Shown: positions 46,048-57,509, counted from the first letter of the stretch. The stretch is 64,000 bases of DNA from Massilia sp. YIM B02763 (GCF_030412015.1 NZ_JASNRD010000003.1:124001-188000), one strand, 5' to 3'. A program made the numbers and translations. Notes: generated from the letters alone by a model not told the origin.

Positions 46048-46413
46048 ATGTTGAAAGGCAGTTGCCTGTGCGGTGGGGTGGCATACCGGGTCGACGCTCC
46101 GGTCAACGACGCCAGCCATTGTTATTGCACCATGTGCCGCAAGCAGCATGGCGCGGCCGCGGGGGCCTACGCCAACGTGCCGAGCGCCGGCTTCGCACTG
46201 GAGCGCGGCGCCGACTTGGTGGCGGAATACGCATCGTCGGAGCACGGGCGGCGCGCCTTCTGCCGCACCTGCGGTTCGACCCTGTACTGGCGCAGCGAGG
46301 CCGAGCCGGACGTCATCTCCGTCACGCTGGGCACGCTCGACCCGGACTATGACGGGCCTGTTGAGCGGGAAATTTATACGGATACCAAGCCACGCTGGCT
46401 GCCGACGGCGTGA
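46048..46413 (+). CDS. GFA family protein
   Basis: A 121-residue zinc-binding protein related to glutathione-dependent formaldehyde-activating enzyme. Cysteine pattern CLCGGV (Cys6, Cys8), CYCTMCRKQHG and FCRTCGSTLYW, as in GFA domains. GGAGGGG precedes the ATG at 46048. Most GFA members do not process formaldehyde; no specific role claimed. Confidence 0.9.
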   Translation: MLKGSCLCGGVAYRVDAPVNDASHCYCTMCRKQHGAAAGAYANVPSAGFALERGADLVAEYASSEHGRRAFCRTCGSTLYWRSEAEPDVISVTLGTLDPDYDGPVEREIYTDTKPRWLPTA

Positions 46414-46480
46414 CGTCCCGTGCGCAGACGCGCGGGAACGCAGTCTACAATGAGCTGCCACGATACCGCGAGGTGCGCCG

Positions 46481-47650
46481 ATGAATACCGAATCCCGCAT
46501 TGACCCATTTCGCATTGAGCCATTCCGCATCGCCATCTCCGACAAGGACCTGGTCGACCTCGACGAACGCCTGCTGCGCGTCCGCCTCGCATCCGGCATC
46601 GACGACCAGGGATGTAGCGAAGGCATCGAGCCCGGCTTCCTGCGCGACCTGCTGGAATACTGGGCGTCCGAATTCGACTGGCGCGTCCACGAGGCGCGTT
46701 TGAATGCGCTGCCGCAGTACCTGGCGCGCATCGGCGAGCAGACCATCCATTTCGTGCATCGACCCGGCACCGGCCCGTCTCCGCTGCCGCTCGTGCTGAC
46801 CCACGGCTGGCCCGGCTCCTTCATCGAGATGGAGCGCATCATTCCGCTGCTGGCCGATCCCGGTGCCCACGGCGGCGACCCGGCCGACAGCTTCCACGTG
46901 GTCGTCCCCTCGCTGCCGGGCTACGGCTTTTCGCCGGCGCCGCGGGGCAAGGGCGTCGGTGCCTGGGCGACGGCGGCGCTGTGGGCCGAACTGATGGCGC
47001 AGCTGGGCTACGAGCGCTTCGGCGCCCAGGGCGGCGACCTCGGCGCGGTCGTCAGCATCTGGCTCGGCCAGCGCTTTCCGGAGCGCGTCGTCGGCATGCA
47101 CCTGAACTACGTGCCCGGTTCCCTGAAGCCGCCCTTGGGCGAAGGGCAGCCGCCCTTGACGGACGAGGAGCAGGAGTTCCACAAGCGGATCGCCGCCTGG
47201 GTCGACAAGGAGGGGGGCTACGCGCACATCCAGGGCACCAAGCCGGCCACGCCGGCCGTGGGCCTGAACGACTCTCCTGCCGGCCTGGCCGCCTGGATCG
47301 GCGAGAAGTTCCACGCCTGGTCCGAGGACTTCGACGGGACAATCGGCTTCGATACGCTGTTGGCCAACATCAGCCTGTACTGGTTCACGCAGACGATCGG
47401 CTCGTCGTTCCGCATGTATGTCGAAGGCCGGGCGAAACCCATGGCGCTGCAGGAGAAGGTCCGGCCGCCGCTGGGCATCGCGCAGTTTCCGGCCGAGATC
47501 CCCATTCCGCAGCGCAGCTTCGTCGAGCGCGCCTTCGACGTGCAGCGCTGGACGGCGATGCCGGCCGGCGGCCACTTCGCGGCGCTGGAGCAGCCGGAGT
47601 TGCTGGCGCGGGAGATACGGGAATTCTTCCGGCCGCTGCGTGCTGGCTAA
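46481..47650 (+). CDS. Epoxide hydrolase (EHN family alpha/beta hydrolase)
   Basis: A 389-residue protein. N-terminal EHN domain (PFRIAISDKDLVDLDERL, EFDWRVHEARLNALPQ), then the alpha/beta hydrolase core with oxyanion motif HGWPGS, nucleophile Asp in AQGGDLGAVVS and catalytic His in PAGGHFAALEQPE. Predicted to hydrate epoxides. It lies 67 bp after the GFA gene, same strand, and could be in one detoxification unit, but that is inference. Confidence 0.9.
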   Translation: MNTESRIDPFRIEPFRIAISDKDLVDLDERLLRVRLASGIDDQGCSEGIEPGFLRDLLEYWASEFDWRVHEARLNALPQYLARIGEQTIHFVHRPGTGPSPLPLVLTHGWPGSFIEMERIIPLLADPGAHGGDPADSFHVVVPSLPGYGFSPAPRGKGVGAWATAALWAELMAQLGYERFGAQGGDLGAVVSIWLGQRFPERVVGMHLNYVPGSLKPPLGEGQPPLTDEEQEFHKRIAAWVDKEGGYAHIQGTKPATPAVGLNDSPAGLAAWIGEKFHAWSEDFDGTIGFDTLLANISLYWFTQTIGSSFRMYVEGRAKPMALQEKVRPPLGIAQFPAEIPIPQRSFVERAFDVQRWTAMPAGGHFAALEQPELLAREIREFFRPLRAG

Positions 47651-47700
47651 AGCGCCCCTTACCAACAACGTGTTGTCCCGGCGCGGGTTAGTTGACGACG

Positions 47701-48555
47701 TTAGCCAATAAACGAGTCGAACTGCATGTCGAATTCCTGCAGCGCCTTCTGCGCGTTCTGCATCTTCTTGCGGAATTCCGGACCGCGCTGCAGCGCCAGC
47801 CCTACGGCCAGCACGTCGATCACGACCAGGTAGGCCAGGCGCGCCGAGATCGGCGTGTACGGGTCGGTCGCGAACACGAGGTCGATCGGGATCAGGAGGC
47901 TCGCCATGTCGGCCAGCTGGGTGCCGGACGGCGCCAGTACGATGACCTCGGCGCCGCCGCGGCGCGCCAGCTTCGCCGAGCGCACCAGCGAGGGGTTGTT
48001 GCCGCGCTGGGAAATGGCCACCAGCGCGTCGCCTTCGCGCAGCAGGGCCGCGGCGATCGAGTGGATGGCGGGATCCGTGTAGGCGACGGTCGGCACGCCC
48101 GAGCGGAAGAATTTATGTTGCGCGTCCGAGGCGACGAAGCCGGACGTGCCCTGGCCGTAGAACTCGATCTTGTTGGCGCGCGACAGGATGTCGAGCGCTT
48201 TCTGGATCAGCTCCGGCTTGAGGTTGTTGCGCAGGTCGAGCAGGGTGTTGATCGAGCGGCTGCAGATCTTGTTCACGAGGTCGGACGCGAGATCGTCCTG
48301 CGACGGCTGCTCGTTGGCGCCGGGCAGGGCGAGTGCGAGGCCTTGCGCCAGTTTCAGCTTGAACTCGTGCCAGCCGTCGTAACCGAGCGTGCGGCAGAAG
48401 CGCACGACGGTCGGCTCGGACACCTGCGCGCTGCGCGCCAGTGCCGTGATGTTCTGGCTGACCGTGGCGCCGGGCGCGGCGAGCACGGCCAGCGCCACCT
48501 TGCGTTCGGACTTCGACAGCGAGTCGAGCTGGGTGCGGATCGAATCGAGCAGCAA
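47701..48555 (-). CDS. hexR: HexR-type RpiR-family regulator of glucose metabolism
   Basis: A 284-residue regulator. N-terminal RpiR helix-turn-helix (SLSKSERKVALAVLAAPGA, ITALARSAQVSEPTVVRFCRTLGYDG) and a C-terminal SIS sugar-phosphate domain (KIEFYGQGTSGFVASDAQHKFFR). Known HexR represses zwf, edd, pgi and similar genes and is released by KDPG. The start is a TTG at 48555 with AAAGGA upstream, giving MLLDSIRTQLDSLSKSERK. It lies 10 bp after zwf and is presumably co-transcribed and autoregulated. Confidence 0.92.
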   Translation of the reverse strand: MLLDSIRTQLDSLSKSERKVALAVLAAPGATVSQNITALARSAQVSEPTVVRFCRTLGYDGWHEFKLKLAQGLALALPGANEQPSQDDLASDLVNKICSRSINTLLDLRNNLKPELIQKALDILSRANKIEFYGQGTSGFVASDAQHKFFRSGVPTVAYTDPAIHSIAAALLREGDALVAISQRGNNPSLVRSAKLARRGGAEVIVLAPSGTQLADMASLLIPIDLVFATDPYTPISARLAYLVVIDVLAVGLALQRGPEFRKKMQNAQKALQEFDMQFDSFIG

Positions 48556-48565
48556 AGCAGGTCCT

Positions 48566-50035
<1,470 letters not shown>

Positions 50036-50064
50036 GGTGTCGAAAGCGGAAGGGTGGGGAATAA

Positions 50065-50079
50065 TGTAAATTTACTACG
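50065..50079. promoter_or_regulatory. HexR-like operator 1 upstream of zwf
   Basis: TGTAAATTTACTACG, 30 bp upstream of the zwf start. It belongs to a set of four similar 15-mers found only before the glucose genes. Confidence 0.72.
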
Positions 50080-50096
50080 CGATCTTTGATTTCGCA

Positions 50097-50111
50097 AGAA
50101 AATTTACTACG
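50097..50111. promoter_or_regulatory. HexR-like operator 2 upstream of zwf
   Basis: AGAAAATTTACTACG, same orientation as operator 1 and 32 bp away (about three helical turns), matching it at 13 of 15 positions. Tandem placement suggests cooperative binding. Confidence 0.65.
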
Positions 50112-50137
50112 TACCGGGAGGCGGTCAGGATGGATTG

Positions 50138-50232
50138 GTAGGGTGGACGGCTGTGCCGTCCACGCGTTCAAACAGTGCATGCGGCGAACCGAACGCTTGT
50201 TGGACGCGTGGACGGCAAGCCGTCCACCCTAC
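50138..50232. repeat. Family A palindromic repeat, copy 5 (paired hairpins)
   Basis: GTAGGGTGGACGGC...CACGCGT (50138-50167) facing the reverse copy ending CCCTACC (about 50204-50232). Located between the zwf promoter and the 3' end of the gluconolactonase gene. Confidence 0.87.
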
Positions 50233-50243
50233 CGGTTGCCGGT

Positions 50244-51140
50244 TCAGGCGCGGTATTCCGGCTGCTTCAGCCCCGGCACCTCGACGGCAAAGGCCAGCAC
50301 CTTGCCCGTATGCGGATATTGTTCCAGCTCCGCATTCGAGCGGCCATGGCTGGCGGTGGTGACGTACAGCGTGCGCAGGTCCGGGCCGCCAAAGCAGACG
50401 GCCGTCGGACAGCGCACGGGTAGCTGGATCTCGGCCAGCAGTTCGCTGGTCGGCGACAGCTTGACGATGCGTCCGCCCTCGAACATGGCGACCCAGTAGT
50501 TGCCTTCGCTGTCCATGGCCGCGCCGTCCGGGCGGCCGCCGTAGTCCGGCGCCTTCTTGTCGTCCGGGAAGGCGACCAGGTTGCGCTGGTTCGAGGCGGC
50601 GCCGCTGGCCACGTCGTAGTCGTAGACGTCGACGCGGTGGCTCGTCGTGTCGGCATGGTACATGGTCTTGCCGTCCGGGCTCCATGCGAGGCCGTTCGAA
50701 TTGGTCATGCCGCCGGCCCAGGCCTGGCGCAGCTTGCCCCCCTCGAACACGTACATCTCGGCCTTCTGCTGGTCGCGCGGCTCGTACATGGTGCCGACCC
50801 AGAAGCGGCCGGCCGGATCCACGCGGCCGTCGTTGAAGCGCATGATCTTCGTGTCGTACGGCGCCGGCGCCAGGTCTTGCACTTCGCCCGACGTCGTGTT
50901 CAGGTGGACGAAGCCGGCGCGGGTGGCGACGACCAGGTTGTTGTCCTGGTCGACGGCCAGCGCCGACGGTTCCGTGTCCATCTTCCACGACGTGTGCTTG
51001 CCGCTGGCCGGGTGCAGGCGGTGCACCGTGAAGCCGTTGATGTCGACCCAGTACAGCGCCGATTCCACCGCGTGCCAGACGGGCGACTCGCCCACCTGCA
51101 TGCGTTCGTCGTGGACGACCGTGAATTTTTCGCTCTTCAT
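50244..51140 (-). CDS. SMP-30/gluconolactonase family protein
   Basis: A 298-residue six-bladed beta-propeller lactonase. Family signatures: GESPVWHAVESALYWVDI, MRFNDGRVDPAGRFWVGTM and SNGLAWSPDGKTMYHADT (metal-binding Asn and Asp). Probably opens 6-phosphoglucono- or gluconolactone, the step between zwf and edd; no separate pgl gene is seen in the cluster. The start at 51140 has AAGGAGG upstream; an upstream in-frame start would add 8 residues. It follows pgi by 34 bp. Confidence 0.87.
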   Translation of the reverse strand: MKSEKFTVVHDERMQVGESPVWHAVESALYWVDINGFTVHRLHPASGKHTSWKMDTEPSALAVDQDNNLVVATRAGFVHLNTTSGEVQDLAPAPYDTKIMRFNDGRVDPAGRFWVGTMYEPRDQQKAEMYVFEGGKLRQAWAGGMTNSNGLAWSPDGKTMYHADTTSHRVDVYDYDVASGAASNQRNLVAFPDDKKAPDYGGRPDGAAMDSEGNYWVAMFEGGRIVKLSPTSELLAEIQLPVRCPTAVCFGGPDLRTLYVTTASHGRSNAELEQYPHTGKVLAFAVEVPGLKQPEYRA

Positions 51141-51174
51141 GCTTGCATCGCCTCCTTTGCCCACAGCGTAGCGT

Positions 51175-52821
51175 TTATACCGCGGCCTTGGCGCGCGCGA
51201 TCAGGCCGTTGGTCGAGCCGTCGTGCAGCGCCGGCTGGGCGTCGCCGTTCAGTTCCGCCTCGATCTTCTTGGCCAGCACCTTGCCCAGCTCGACGCCCCA
51301 CTGGTCGTAGCTGTTGACGTCCCACAGTGCGCCCTGCACGAACACCTTGTGCTCGTACAGCGCGATCAGGGCGCCCAGCGTGGCCGGGGTCAGGTAGTCG
51401 AGCAGGATGGTGTTGCTCGGGCGGTTGCCCGGGAAGGTCTTGTGCGGCGCCAGGCGCTCGATCTCGGCCAGGGCCAGGCCCTGGTCCTGCAGGTCCTTGC
51501 GCACCTCGTCCGTCGTCTTGCCCTTCATGAAGGCTTCCGACTGGGCGAAGCAGTTCGCCAGCAGGGCGGCGTGGTGGTTGTGGAACTCGTGGGCCGGGCG
51601 CAGGGCGGCGATGAAGTCGATCGGCGTCACGTCGGTGCCCTGGTGCAGCAGCTGGAAGTAGGCGTGCTGGCCGTTGGTGCCCACGTCGCCCCAGATCACG
51701 GGGCCGGTCGCGTAGTCGACGATGGGGTCGCCGTCGCGCGTGACGCGCTTGCCGTTGCTTTCCATGTCGAGCTGCTGCAGGTAGGCCGGGAAGCGGTTCA
51801 GGTCCTGGTGGTAGGGCGCGATCGACACCGACGGGCAGGCCAGGAACTCGCGGTTCCAGAAGCCGACCAGGCCCAGGATCATGGGCATGTTCTGCTCGAC
51901 GGGGGCGGTGCGGAAGTGCTCGTCCATCGCATGGGCGCCGGCCAGGAAGTCGGCAAAGTAGCCGTAGCCGACGCACAGCGCCACCGGCAGGCCGATCGCC
52001 GACCAGACCGAATAGCGGCCGCCGACCCAGTCCCAGAACGGGAACATGTTGGCCGGGTCGATGCCGAAGGTCTTGATCGCCTCGACGTTGGTCGACACGG
52101 CGACGAAGTGCTTCGCCAAGGCCTCCTCGGATGCGCTCTGCAGGAACCAGGCGCGCGCCGTGTTCGCGTTCATCATCGTCTCGGCCGTCGTGAAGGTCTT
52201 CGAGGCGATGATGAACAGCGTCGTTTCCGGATCCACGCGCGACAGGGCGGCGTCCATGTCGTGGCCGTCGACGTTCGAGACGAAGTGCATCGTCAGGCGC
52301 GGATGGGCGAACTGGCGCAGCGCCAGGCAGACCATCTTCGGGCCCAGGTCCGAGCCGCCGATGCCGATATTGACGACGTCCGTGATTTCCTTGCCCGTAT
52401 GGCCCTTCCATTCGCCGCTGCGCACGGCGTCGGTGAAGGTCTTCACGTGGTCCAGCACGGCGTGCACGTCGCTCGTCACGTCCTGGCCGTCGACCGTGAT
52501 CTGCTTGTCGCGCGGCGCGCGCAGGGCGGTGTGCAGGACGGCGCGGTTTTCCGTGATGTTGATCTTCTCGCCGGCGAACATCGCATCGCGCAGCTGCTCG
52601 ACGCCGCGCTCGCGCGCCAGGCCCGCGAGCAGTTCAAGCGTGCGCCCGTCCAGGCGGTTTTTTGAATAGTCTAGGAACAGCCCGGCGGCTTCGACCGAGA
52701 GGCGTTCGAAGCGCTGCGGATCCTGGGCGAACAAGTCGCGCATGAGCCAGTCTTCGGCATCGATGGCGTGGGTCTGGAGGGCCTGGTAGGCGGCGCTGGC
52801 GGTCAGGGATGGTTGGGACAT
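51175..52821 (-). CDS. pgi: Glucose-6-phosphate isomerase
   Basis: Interconverts glucose 6-phosphate and fructose 6-phosphate. A 548-residue protein; signatures [17 protein letters not shown], the SIS folds [14 protein letters not shown], and [19 protein letters not shown] region with catalytic Glu/His ([34 protein letters not shown]). First of a pgi-lactonase operon, preceded by a HexR-like box. Confidence 0.96.
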   Translation of the reverse strand: MSQPSLTASAAYQALQTHAIDAEDWLMRDLFAQDPQRFERLSVEAAGLFLDYSKNRLDGRTLELLAGLARERGVEQLRDAMFAGEKINITENRAVLHTALRAPRDKQITVDGQDVTSDVHAVLDHVKTFTDAVRSGEWKGHTGKEITDVVNIGIGGSDLGPKMVCLALRQFAHPRLTMHFVSNVDGHDMDAALSRVDPETTLFIIASKTFTTAETMMNANTARAWFLQSASEEALAKHFVAVSTNVEAIKTFGIDPANMFPFWDWVGGRYSVWSAIGLPVALCVGYGYFADFLAGAHAMDEHFRTAPVEQNMPMILGLVGFWNREFLACPSVSIAPYHQDLNRFPAYLQQLDMESNGKRVTRDGDPIVDYATGPVIWGDVGTNGQHAYFQLLHQGTDVTPIDFIAALRPAHEFHNHHAALLANCFAQSEAFMKGKTTDEVRKDLQDQGLALAEIERLAPHKTFPGNRPSNTILLDYLTPATLGALIALYEHKVFVQGALWDVNSYDQWGVELGKVLAKKIEAELNGDAQPALHDGSTNGLIARAKAAV

Positions 52822-52878
52822 GATGTTGGACGGTATGATGTCATTTTATGCAGGTTATCGAATCATACAGGAAGCGCG

Positions 52879-52893
52879 CGTAAATTCACTACA
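52879..52893. promoter_or_regulatory. HexR-like operator upstream of pgi
   Basis: CGTAAATTCACTACA, 58 bp upstream of the pgi start and matching the zwf operator at 12 of 15 positions. Confidence 0.65.
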
Positions 52894-52928
52894 GAAAAAC
52901 ACTATCCCGATGGTCTCCCGTACGGTGA

Positions 52929-53007
52929 ACGCGTGGACGGGAGACCCGTCCACCCTGCCTGTACCGGCAACTCATCCGTAGGGTGGACGGCTCTGCCGTC
53001 CACGCGT
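52929..53007. repeat. Family A palindromic repeat, copy 6
   Basis: ACGCGTGGACGGGAGACCCGTCC... (52929-52957) and the reverse GTAGGGTGGACGGC...ACGCGT (52978-53007), back to back with about 20 nt between. Located between the divergent pgi and edd promoters, so it may insulate the two. Confidence 0.85.
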
Positions 53008-53068
53008 TCGGCGGATCTGGCTCAGCCATATAAAAACTCCTGACGGCCGCATGCGGCCATTTTCATTT

Positions 53069-53083
53069 TGTAGTAAAATTTCA
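53069..53083. promoter_or_regulatory. HexR-like operator upstream of edd
   Basis: TGTAGTAAAATTTCA; its reverse complement TGAAATTTTACTACA matches the zwf operator at about 12 of 15 positions. It lies 25 bp before the edd start, a position that would block transcription. Confidence 0.65.
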
Positions 53084-53108
53084 GAAATCCAATTTACAAG
53101 GAACGATC

Positions 53109-55025
53109 ATGGCGGTACATCCCGTAGTAGAACAGGTGACTAATCGGATCATCGAACGCAGCCGGCATTCGCGCCAGGCTTACCTGGCGCATGTGGAAGC
53201 CGCCCGCATCAAGGGCGTGCAGCGCGGCGCCCTGTCGTGCACGAACCTGGCGCACGGGTTCGCCGCCTTCCCGGCCAACGACAAGCTGAAGCTGCGCGAG
53301 CAGAAGCAGCCGTCGGTGGCGATCGTTTCCTCGTACAACGACATGCTGTCGGCGCACCAGCCCTTCGAATACTTCCCGAAGGTGATCAAGGAAGCCGTGC
53401 GCGAAGTCGGCGCAGTGGCCCAGTTCGCGGGCGGCACGCCGGCCATGTGCGACGGCATCACCCAGGGCCAGCCGGGCATGGAACTGTCGCTGTTCTCGCG
53501 CGACGCCATCGCCATGGCCACCGCCATCGCGCTGTCGCACAATATGTTCGACGCCAGCCTGTACCTGGGCATCTGCGACAAGATCGTGCCGGGCCTGCTC
53601 ATCGGCGCGCTGCACTTCGGCCACGTGCCGGGCATCTTCGTGCCGGGCGGCCCGATGACGACCGGTATCTCGAACAAGGAAAAGGCCGCGATCCGCCAGC
53701 GCTACGCGAAAGGCGAGGCCACGCGCGAAGAGCTGCTGGAAGGCGAGTCGGGCTCCTACCACAGCGCCGGCACCTGCACCTTCTACGGCACCGCCAACAG
53801 CAACCAGATGCTGATGGAGATGATGGGCCTGCACATGCCGGGCGCCGCCTTCATCACCCCGGGCACGCCGCTGCGCGATGCGCTGACCCGCGCCGCCGCC
53901 CAGCGCGCCGTCGCCATTTCCCAGCAGGGCGGCGAGTACATGCCGATCGCCCGCATCGTCGACGAGAAGAGCATCGTCAACGCCATCGCCGCGCTGCACG
54001 CGACGGGCGGCTCGACCAACCACACGCTGCACCTGATCGCCATCGCGCGCGCCGCCGGCATCGTGATCGACTGGACCGACTTCGACGAGCTGTCCAAGGT
54101 CGTGCCCCTGCTGACCCGCATCTACCCGAACGGCGACGCCGACGTGAACCACTTCCAGGCCGCCGGCGGCCCGGGCTTCGTGATCCGCGAACTGCTGGAC
54201 GCCGGCCTGGCCCACGAGGACGTCAACACCATCCTCGGCCACGGCCTGCGCGCCCACTGCAAGGAACCGTTCCTGGACGGCGACAAGGTGGTCTGGAAGG
54301 ACCTGCCGGCACAAAGCGGCGACGAAGCCGTCGTGCGGCCGGCCTCGAACCCGTTCCGCGCCGACGGCGGCCTGATCCTCGTGAAGGGCAACCTGGGCCG
54401 CGCCGTGATGAAGGTCTCGGCCGTCAAGGAAGAGCACCACATCGTCGAGGCGCCGGCGCTGACCTTCGATTCGCAGGAAGACTTCATGCATGCCTACAAG
54501 GCCGGCAAGCTGAATCGCGACTTCGTCGCCGTACTCCGCTTCCAGGGCCCGCGCGCCAACGGCATGCCGGAACTGCACGCGCTGACCCCGGCGCTGGCGA
54601 ACCTGCAGGACGCCGGCTACCACGTGGCGCTGGTCACGGACGGCCGCATGTCGGGCGCGTCGGGCAAGGTGCCGGCGGCGATCCACGTGTCGCCGGAAAT
54701 CCTGGCCGGCGGTCCGCTGGGCCTGGTGCGCGACGGCGACATCATCCGCGTCGACGCGACCCAGGGCGTGCTGGAGGCGCTGGTGCCGGCCGACGTCTGG
54801 GCCGCGCGCAAGCAGGCCACGGCCGACCTGTCGGCCAGCCACATCGGCATGGGCCGCGAACTGTTCGCCATCTTCCGCAACGCGACCAGCGCGGCCGAGG
54901 AGGGCGCGGCGACCTTCCCTTTGCCGTCCCCGAAGGACACCACCGTGCCCCTGCATGAAGGCGTCGACAGCGGCGACATCATGCCGGGTTCCGACGAAGA
55001 TTTCCTGATCCGTAAAAACAAGTGA
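53109..55025 (+). CDS. edd: Phosphogluconate dehydratase
   Basis: Converts 6-phosphogluconate to 2-keto-3-deoxy-6-phosphogluconate (KDPG). The 638-residue protein starts [18 protein letters not shown]. It has the IlvD/Edd motifs [33 protein letters not shown] and [16 protein letters not shown] (Fe-S cysteines), and [20 protein letters not shown] is upstream. Followed 7 bp later by eda, its metabolic partner. Confidence 0.97.
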   Translation: MAVHPVVEQVTNRIIERSRHSRQAYLAHVEAARIKGVQRGALSCTNLAHGFAAFPANDKLKLREQKQPSVAIVSSYNDMLSAHQPFEYFPKVIKEAVREVGAVAQFAGGTPAMCDGITQGQPGMELSLFSRDAIAMATAIALSHNMFDASLYLGICDKIVPGLLIGALHFGHVPGIFVPGGPMTTGISNKEKAAIRQRYAKGEATREELLEGESGSYHSAGTCTFYGTANSNQMLMEMMGLHMPGAAFITPGTPLRDALTRAAAQRAVAISQQGGEYMPIARIVDEKSIVNAIAALHATGGSTNHTLHLIAIARAAGIVIDWTDFDELSKVVPLLTRIYPNGDADVNHFQAAGGPGFVIRELLDAGLAHEDVNTILGHGLRAHCKEPFLDGDKVVWKDLPAQSGDEAVVRPASNPFRADGGLILVKGNLGRAVMKVSAVKEEHHIVEAPALTFDSQEDFMHAYKAGKLNRDFVAVLRFQGPRANGMPELHALTPALANLQDAGYHVALVTDGRMSGASGKVPAAIHVSPEILAGGPLGLVRDGDIIRVDATQGVLEALVPADVWAARKQATADLSASHIGMGRELFAIFRNATSAAEEGAATFPLPSPKDTTVPLHEGVDSGDIMPGSDEDFLIRKNK

Positions 55026-55032
55026 GACGCCA

Positions 55033-55668
55033 ATGACCACGAATAACAACCTGCTCGACATCATGCGCTCGGCCGTCGTGATCCCCGTGATCGCGATCGA
55101 CGATCCGGACCACGCCGTCCCCCTGGCCAAGGCGCTCGTCGCCGGCGGCATCCGCGTGCTCGAAGTGACGCTGCGCACCAAGCACGGCCTGGACGCGATC
55201 CGCGCCATGGCCGAGGTCGAAGGCGCGATCGTCGGCGTCGGCACCCTGACCCAGCCGGAGGAATTCGCCGCGGCGCGCGATGCGGGCGCCGTGTTCGGCG
55301 TCTCGCCGGGCCTGACCCCGGCGCTGATCGATGCCGCCAGGAAGAGCGGCCTGCCGCTGCTGCCGGGCTGCATGACCCCGTCCGAGGTGATGGTGGCGCG
55401 CGAAGCCGGCTTCAAGCAACTGAAGCTGTTCCCGGCCGTGCCGGCGGGCGGCGTCGGCATGCTCAAGGCGATCGCCGGCCCGCTGCCGGACGTGACCTTC
55501 TGCCCGACCGGCGGCATCTCGATCGAGACGGCGCCGCAGTTCCTGGCGCTGAAGAACGTGGCCTGCGTGGGCGGCTCCTGGCTGACCCCGGCGGACGCGA
55601 TGAAGACCGGCGACTGGGACCTGATCACCGACCTGGCCAAGTCCGCAGCCGGCCTGCGCGCTGCCTGA
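55033..55668 (+). CDS. eda: KDPG aldolase
   Basis: Cleaves KDPG to pyruvate and glyceraldehyde 3-phosphate. A 211-residue class I aldolase: catalytic Glu in [32 protein letters not shown], Schiff-base Lys in [15 protein letters not shown] and FCPTGGIS (phosphate-binding). Directly follows edd. Confidence 0.96.
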   Translation: MTTNNNLLDIMRSAVVIPVIAIDDPDHAVPLAKALVAGGIRVLEVTLRTKHGLDAIRAMAEVEGAIVGVGTLTQPEEFAAARDAGAVFGVSPGLTPALIDAARKSGLPLLPGCMTPSEVMVAREAGFKQLKLFPAVPAGGVGMLKAIAGPLPDVTFCPTGGISIETAPQFLALKNVACVGGSWLTPADAMKTGDWDLITDLAKSAAGLRAA

Positions 55669-55683
55669 GGAAGTCGACAGCCC

Positions 55684-56232
55684 ATGCGGCGCCTCGCGCG
55701 GCCGATGACCGCGAACGAGATCGGGATGGCGTCGCTGCTGTTCGGCGACGCCATCGACTATGGACGCGTGCGCGTCCATAACCGCCGCTACCTGCCGCTG
55801 GTGCAGCCGCGCAACTGCGCGATGACGCCCAACGGCAGCATCTATTTCCACCATTCCTGCTTCCTGCCCGACTACACGGCGGGCGACCCGCCCACCATCC
55901 ACTGGTTCATGCACGAGATGGTGCACGTGTGGCAGCACCAGCTGGGCTATCCCGTCAAATTGCGCGGCGCGATCCGCGTCGGCCTGTCGTACGCGTACGA
56001 GCTGCGGCCTGGCGCGCAGCTGTCCGACTACAATATGGAAGCCCAGGGCGACTTGCTGGCGGACTACTTCGCCCTGAAGCACATGCACCGCCCGCGCGTG
56101 ATGCGCCAGCGCCGCCATGCGAGCCAGCTGCCGCTGTACGAACAGGTGCTGGCGCGCTTCCTGGCCGACCCGTCGGACCGCGAGAACCTGCCGCGCGGGA
56201 TGTCGCGCAAACTCATCCGCATTCCTGCCTGA
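55684..56232 (+). CDS. Putative zinc metallopeptidase with HEMVH motif
   Basis: A 182-residue protein. The zinc-site motif HEMVHVWQHQLG (HExxH, about residues 79-90) is followed downstream by MEAQGDLLADY, which may supply the third ligand. No signal peptide. AGGAAG precedes the ATG, 15 bp after eda. Similar proteins are sometimes annotated as vgr-related, so a secretion-linked role is possible; no T6SS gene is nearby. Function unknown. Confidence 0.7.
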   Translation: MRRLARPMTANEIGMASLLFGDAIDYGRVRVHNRRYLPLVQPRNCAMTPNGSIYFHHSCFLPDYTAGDPPTIHWFMHEMVHVWQHQLGYPVKLRGAIRVGLSYAYELRPGAQLSDYNMEAQGDLLADYFALKHMHRPRVMRQRRHASQLPLYEQVLARFLADPSDRENLPRGMSRKLIRIPA

Positions 56233-56353
56233 GGCCGTAACGGCCTGCATGGGCGCCGGTATCCGTCGCCACGCGCCGGCGCCGAAGCGTCCCGCGTCGA
56301 TCGCCGCGAGCCGGTATGCTCATGCCGTTCTCCATTGCTTCGAAAGGACAGGC

Positions 56354-57400
56354 ATGCATACCCCCTACAAGGCGCTCGTGGTCGGCGCCAGCGGCATCAT
56401 CGGCAACGCCGTCGTGCAGGAACTGAAGGGACGTCCCGACTGGTCGGTGCGCGCGCTGCCGCGCACCTTCGTGGACGGCGTCGAGACCATCAAGGCCGAC
56501 CTCACCGATGCCGCGGCCACCGCGCGCGCGCTCGAGGCGGCGCGCGACACGACCCACGTGTTCTACGCCGCGCTCAAGGGCGGCAGCGACCTGCTGGACG
56601 AGGAGCGCATCAACGGCGGCATGCTGCGCAACCTGCTCGACGGCCTGAAGGCCGTGGGCGCGCCGCTGCAGCGCGTCGTCCACTACCAGGGCGCGAAGGT
56701 GTACGGCGTGCACCTGGGCCACGCTCACGCGCCGTTCTACGAGGACGATCCGCGCCACGTCACGCCGAACTTCTACTATGCCCAGGAAGACCTGCTGCGC
56801 GAGCGCGGCGCGGCCGGCGACTTCGCCTGGTCGATCCTGCGCCCGGACGTGGTGGTCGGCGACATCGTCGGCAACCCGATGAACATCGTGATGGTGGTGG
56901 GCGTGTTCGCCGCGCTCAGCAAGGAAGCGGGCGTGCCGCTGCGCTTCCCGGGCACGGACAAGGTCTATTCGCGCGTGTTCGCCCAGACCACGGATGCGGC
57001 CTGGATGGCGCGCGCCAGCGTGTGGGCCGCGCTCGATCCGGCGGCGGCGGGCGAGGCGTTCAACCTGGTCAACGAACCGTTCCGCTGGGAGCGCATCTGG
57101 CGCCGCGTGGCCGACGCCTTCGGCATGGAAGTCGGCCCGCCGCAGCCGTTCGCGCTGGCCAGGCAGATGCCCTTGCTGGCCGACGCCTGGGCACGCGTGG
57201 CCCAGCGCCACGGCCTGCGGACGCCGGCCTACGAGAAGCTGGTCGGCTGGTGGTTCGGCGACTTCGTCTTCAACACCGAGTTCGACATGATCTCGGACAT
57301 GGGCAAGATCCGCCGCGCCGGCTTCACCGAGGCGGTCGAGACGGAGGCCACCATCGTGGGCGCGATCGAGCGCTTGCGCGCCGCCGGGCAGCTGCCCTGA
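56354..57400 (+). CDS. PRISE-type short-chain reductase
   Basis: A 348-residue SDR of the progesterone 5-beta-reductase/iridoid synthase-like (PRISE) group. N-terminal cofactor motif VVGASGIIGNAVV, HYQGAKVYGVHLG with catalytic Lys, and the diagnostic NFYYAQEDLL (NFYYxxED). Predicted to reduce enones with NADPH. AAAGGACAGGC precedes the ATG. The frame extends upstream but that part overlaps the preceding gene and is not SDR-like. Confidence 0.88.
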   Translation: MHTPYKALVVGASGIIGNAVVQELKGRPDWSVRALPRTFVDGVETIKADLTDAAATARALEAARDTTHVFYAALKGGSDLLDEERINGGMLRNLLDGLKAVGAPLQRVVHYQGAKVYGVHLGHAHAPFYEDDPRHVTPNFYYAQEDLLRERGAAGDFAWSILRPDVVVGDIVGNPMNIVMVVGVFAALSKEAGVPLRFPGTDKVYSRVFAQTTDAAWMARASVWAALDPAAAGEAFNLVNEPFRWERIWRRVADAFGMEVGPPQPFALARQMPLLADAWARVAQRHGLRTPAYEKLVGWWFGDFVFNTEFDMISDMGKIRRAGFTEAVETEATIVGAIERLRAAGQLP

Positions 57401-57471
57401 GCGGAGCCAGCATGGCTGCTGGCGAGGCCATCGGCCAGTGCAACCATGCCGACATTGCACTATACTGTCTG

Positions 57472-57509
57472 CCCTGTCCGGTGGGAGGGTCGCGACCCTG
57501 TCCAATGGG
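57472..57509. promoter_or_regulatory. Direct repeats before the ATPase regulator
   Basis: CCCTGTCCGGTGGG (57472-57485) and CCCTGTCCAATGGG (57496-57509), 12 of 14 identical, 24 bp apart start to start. A GGGTCGCGACCC palindrome lies between them, and a TATACT hexamer just before (57461-57466). A plausible autoregulation site of the winged-helix regulator downstream. Confidence 0.45.
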
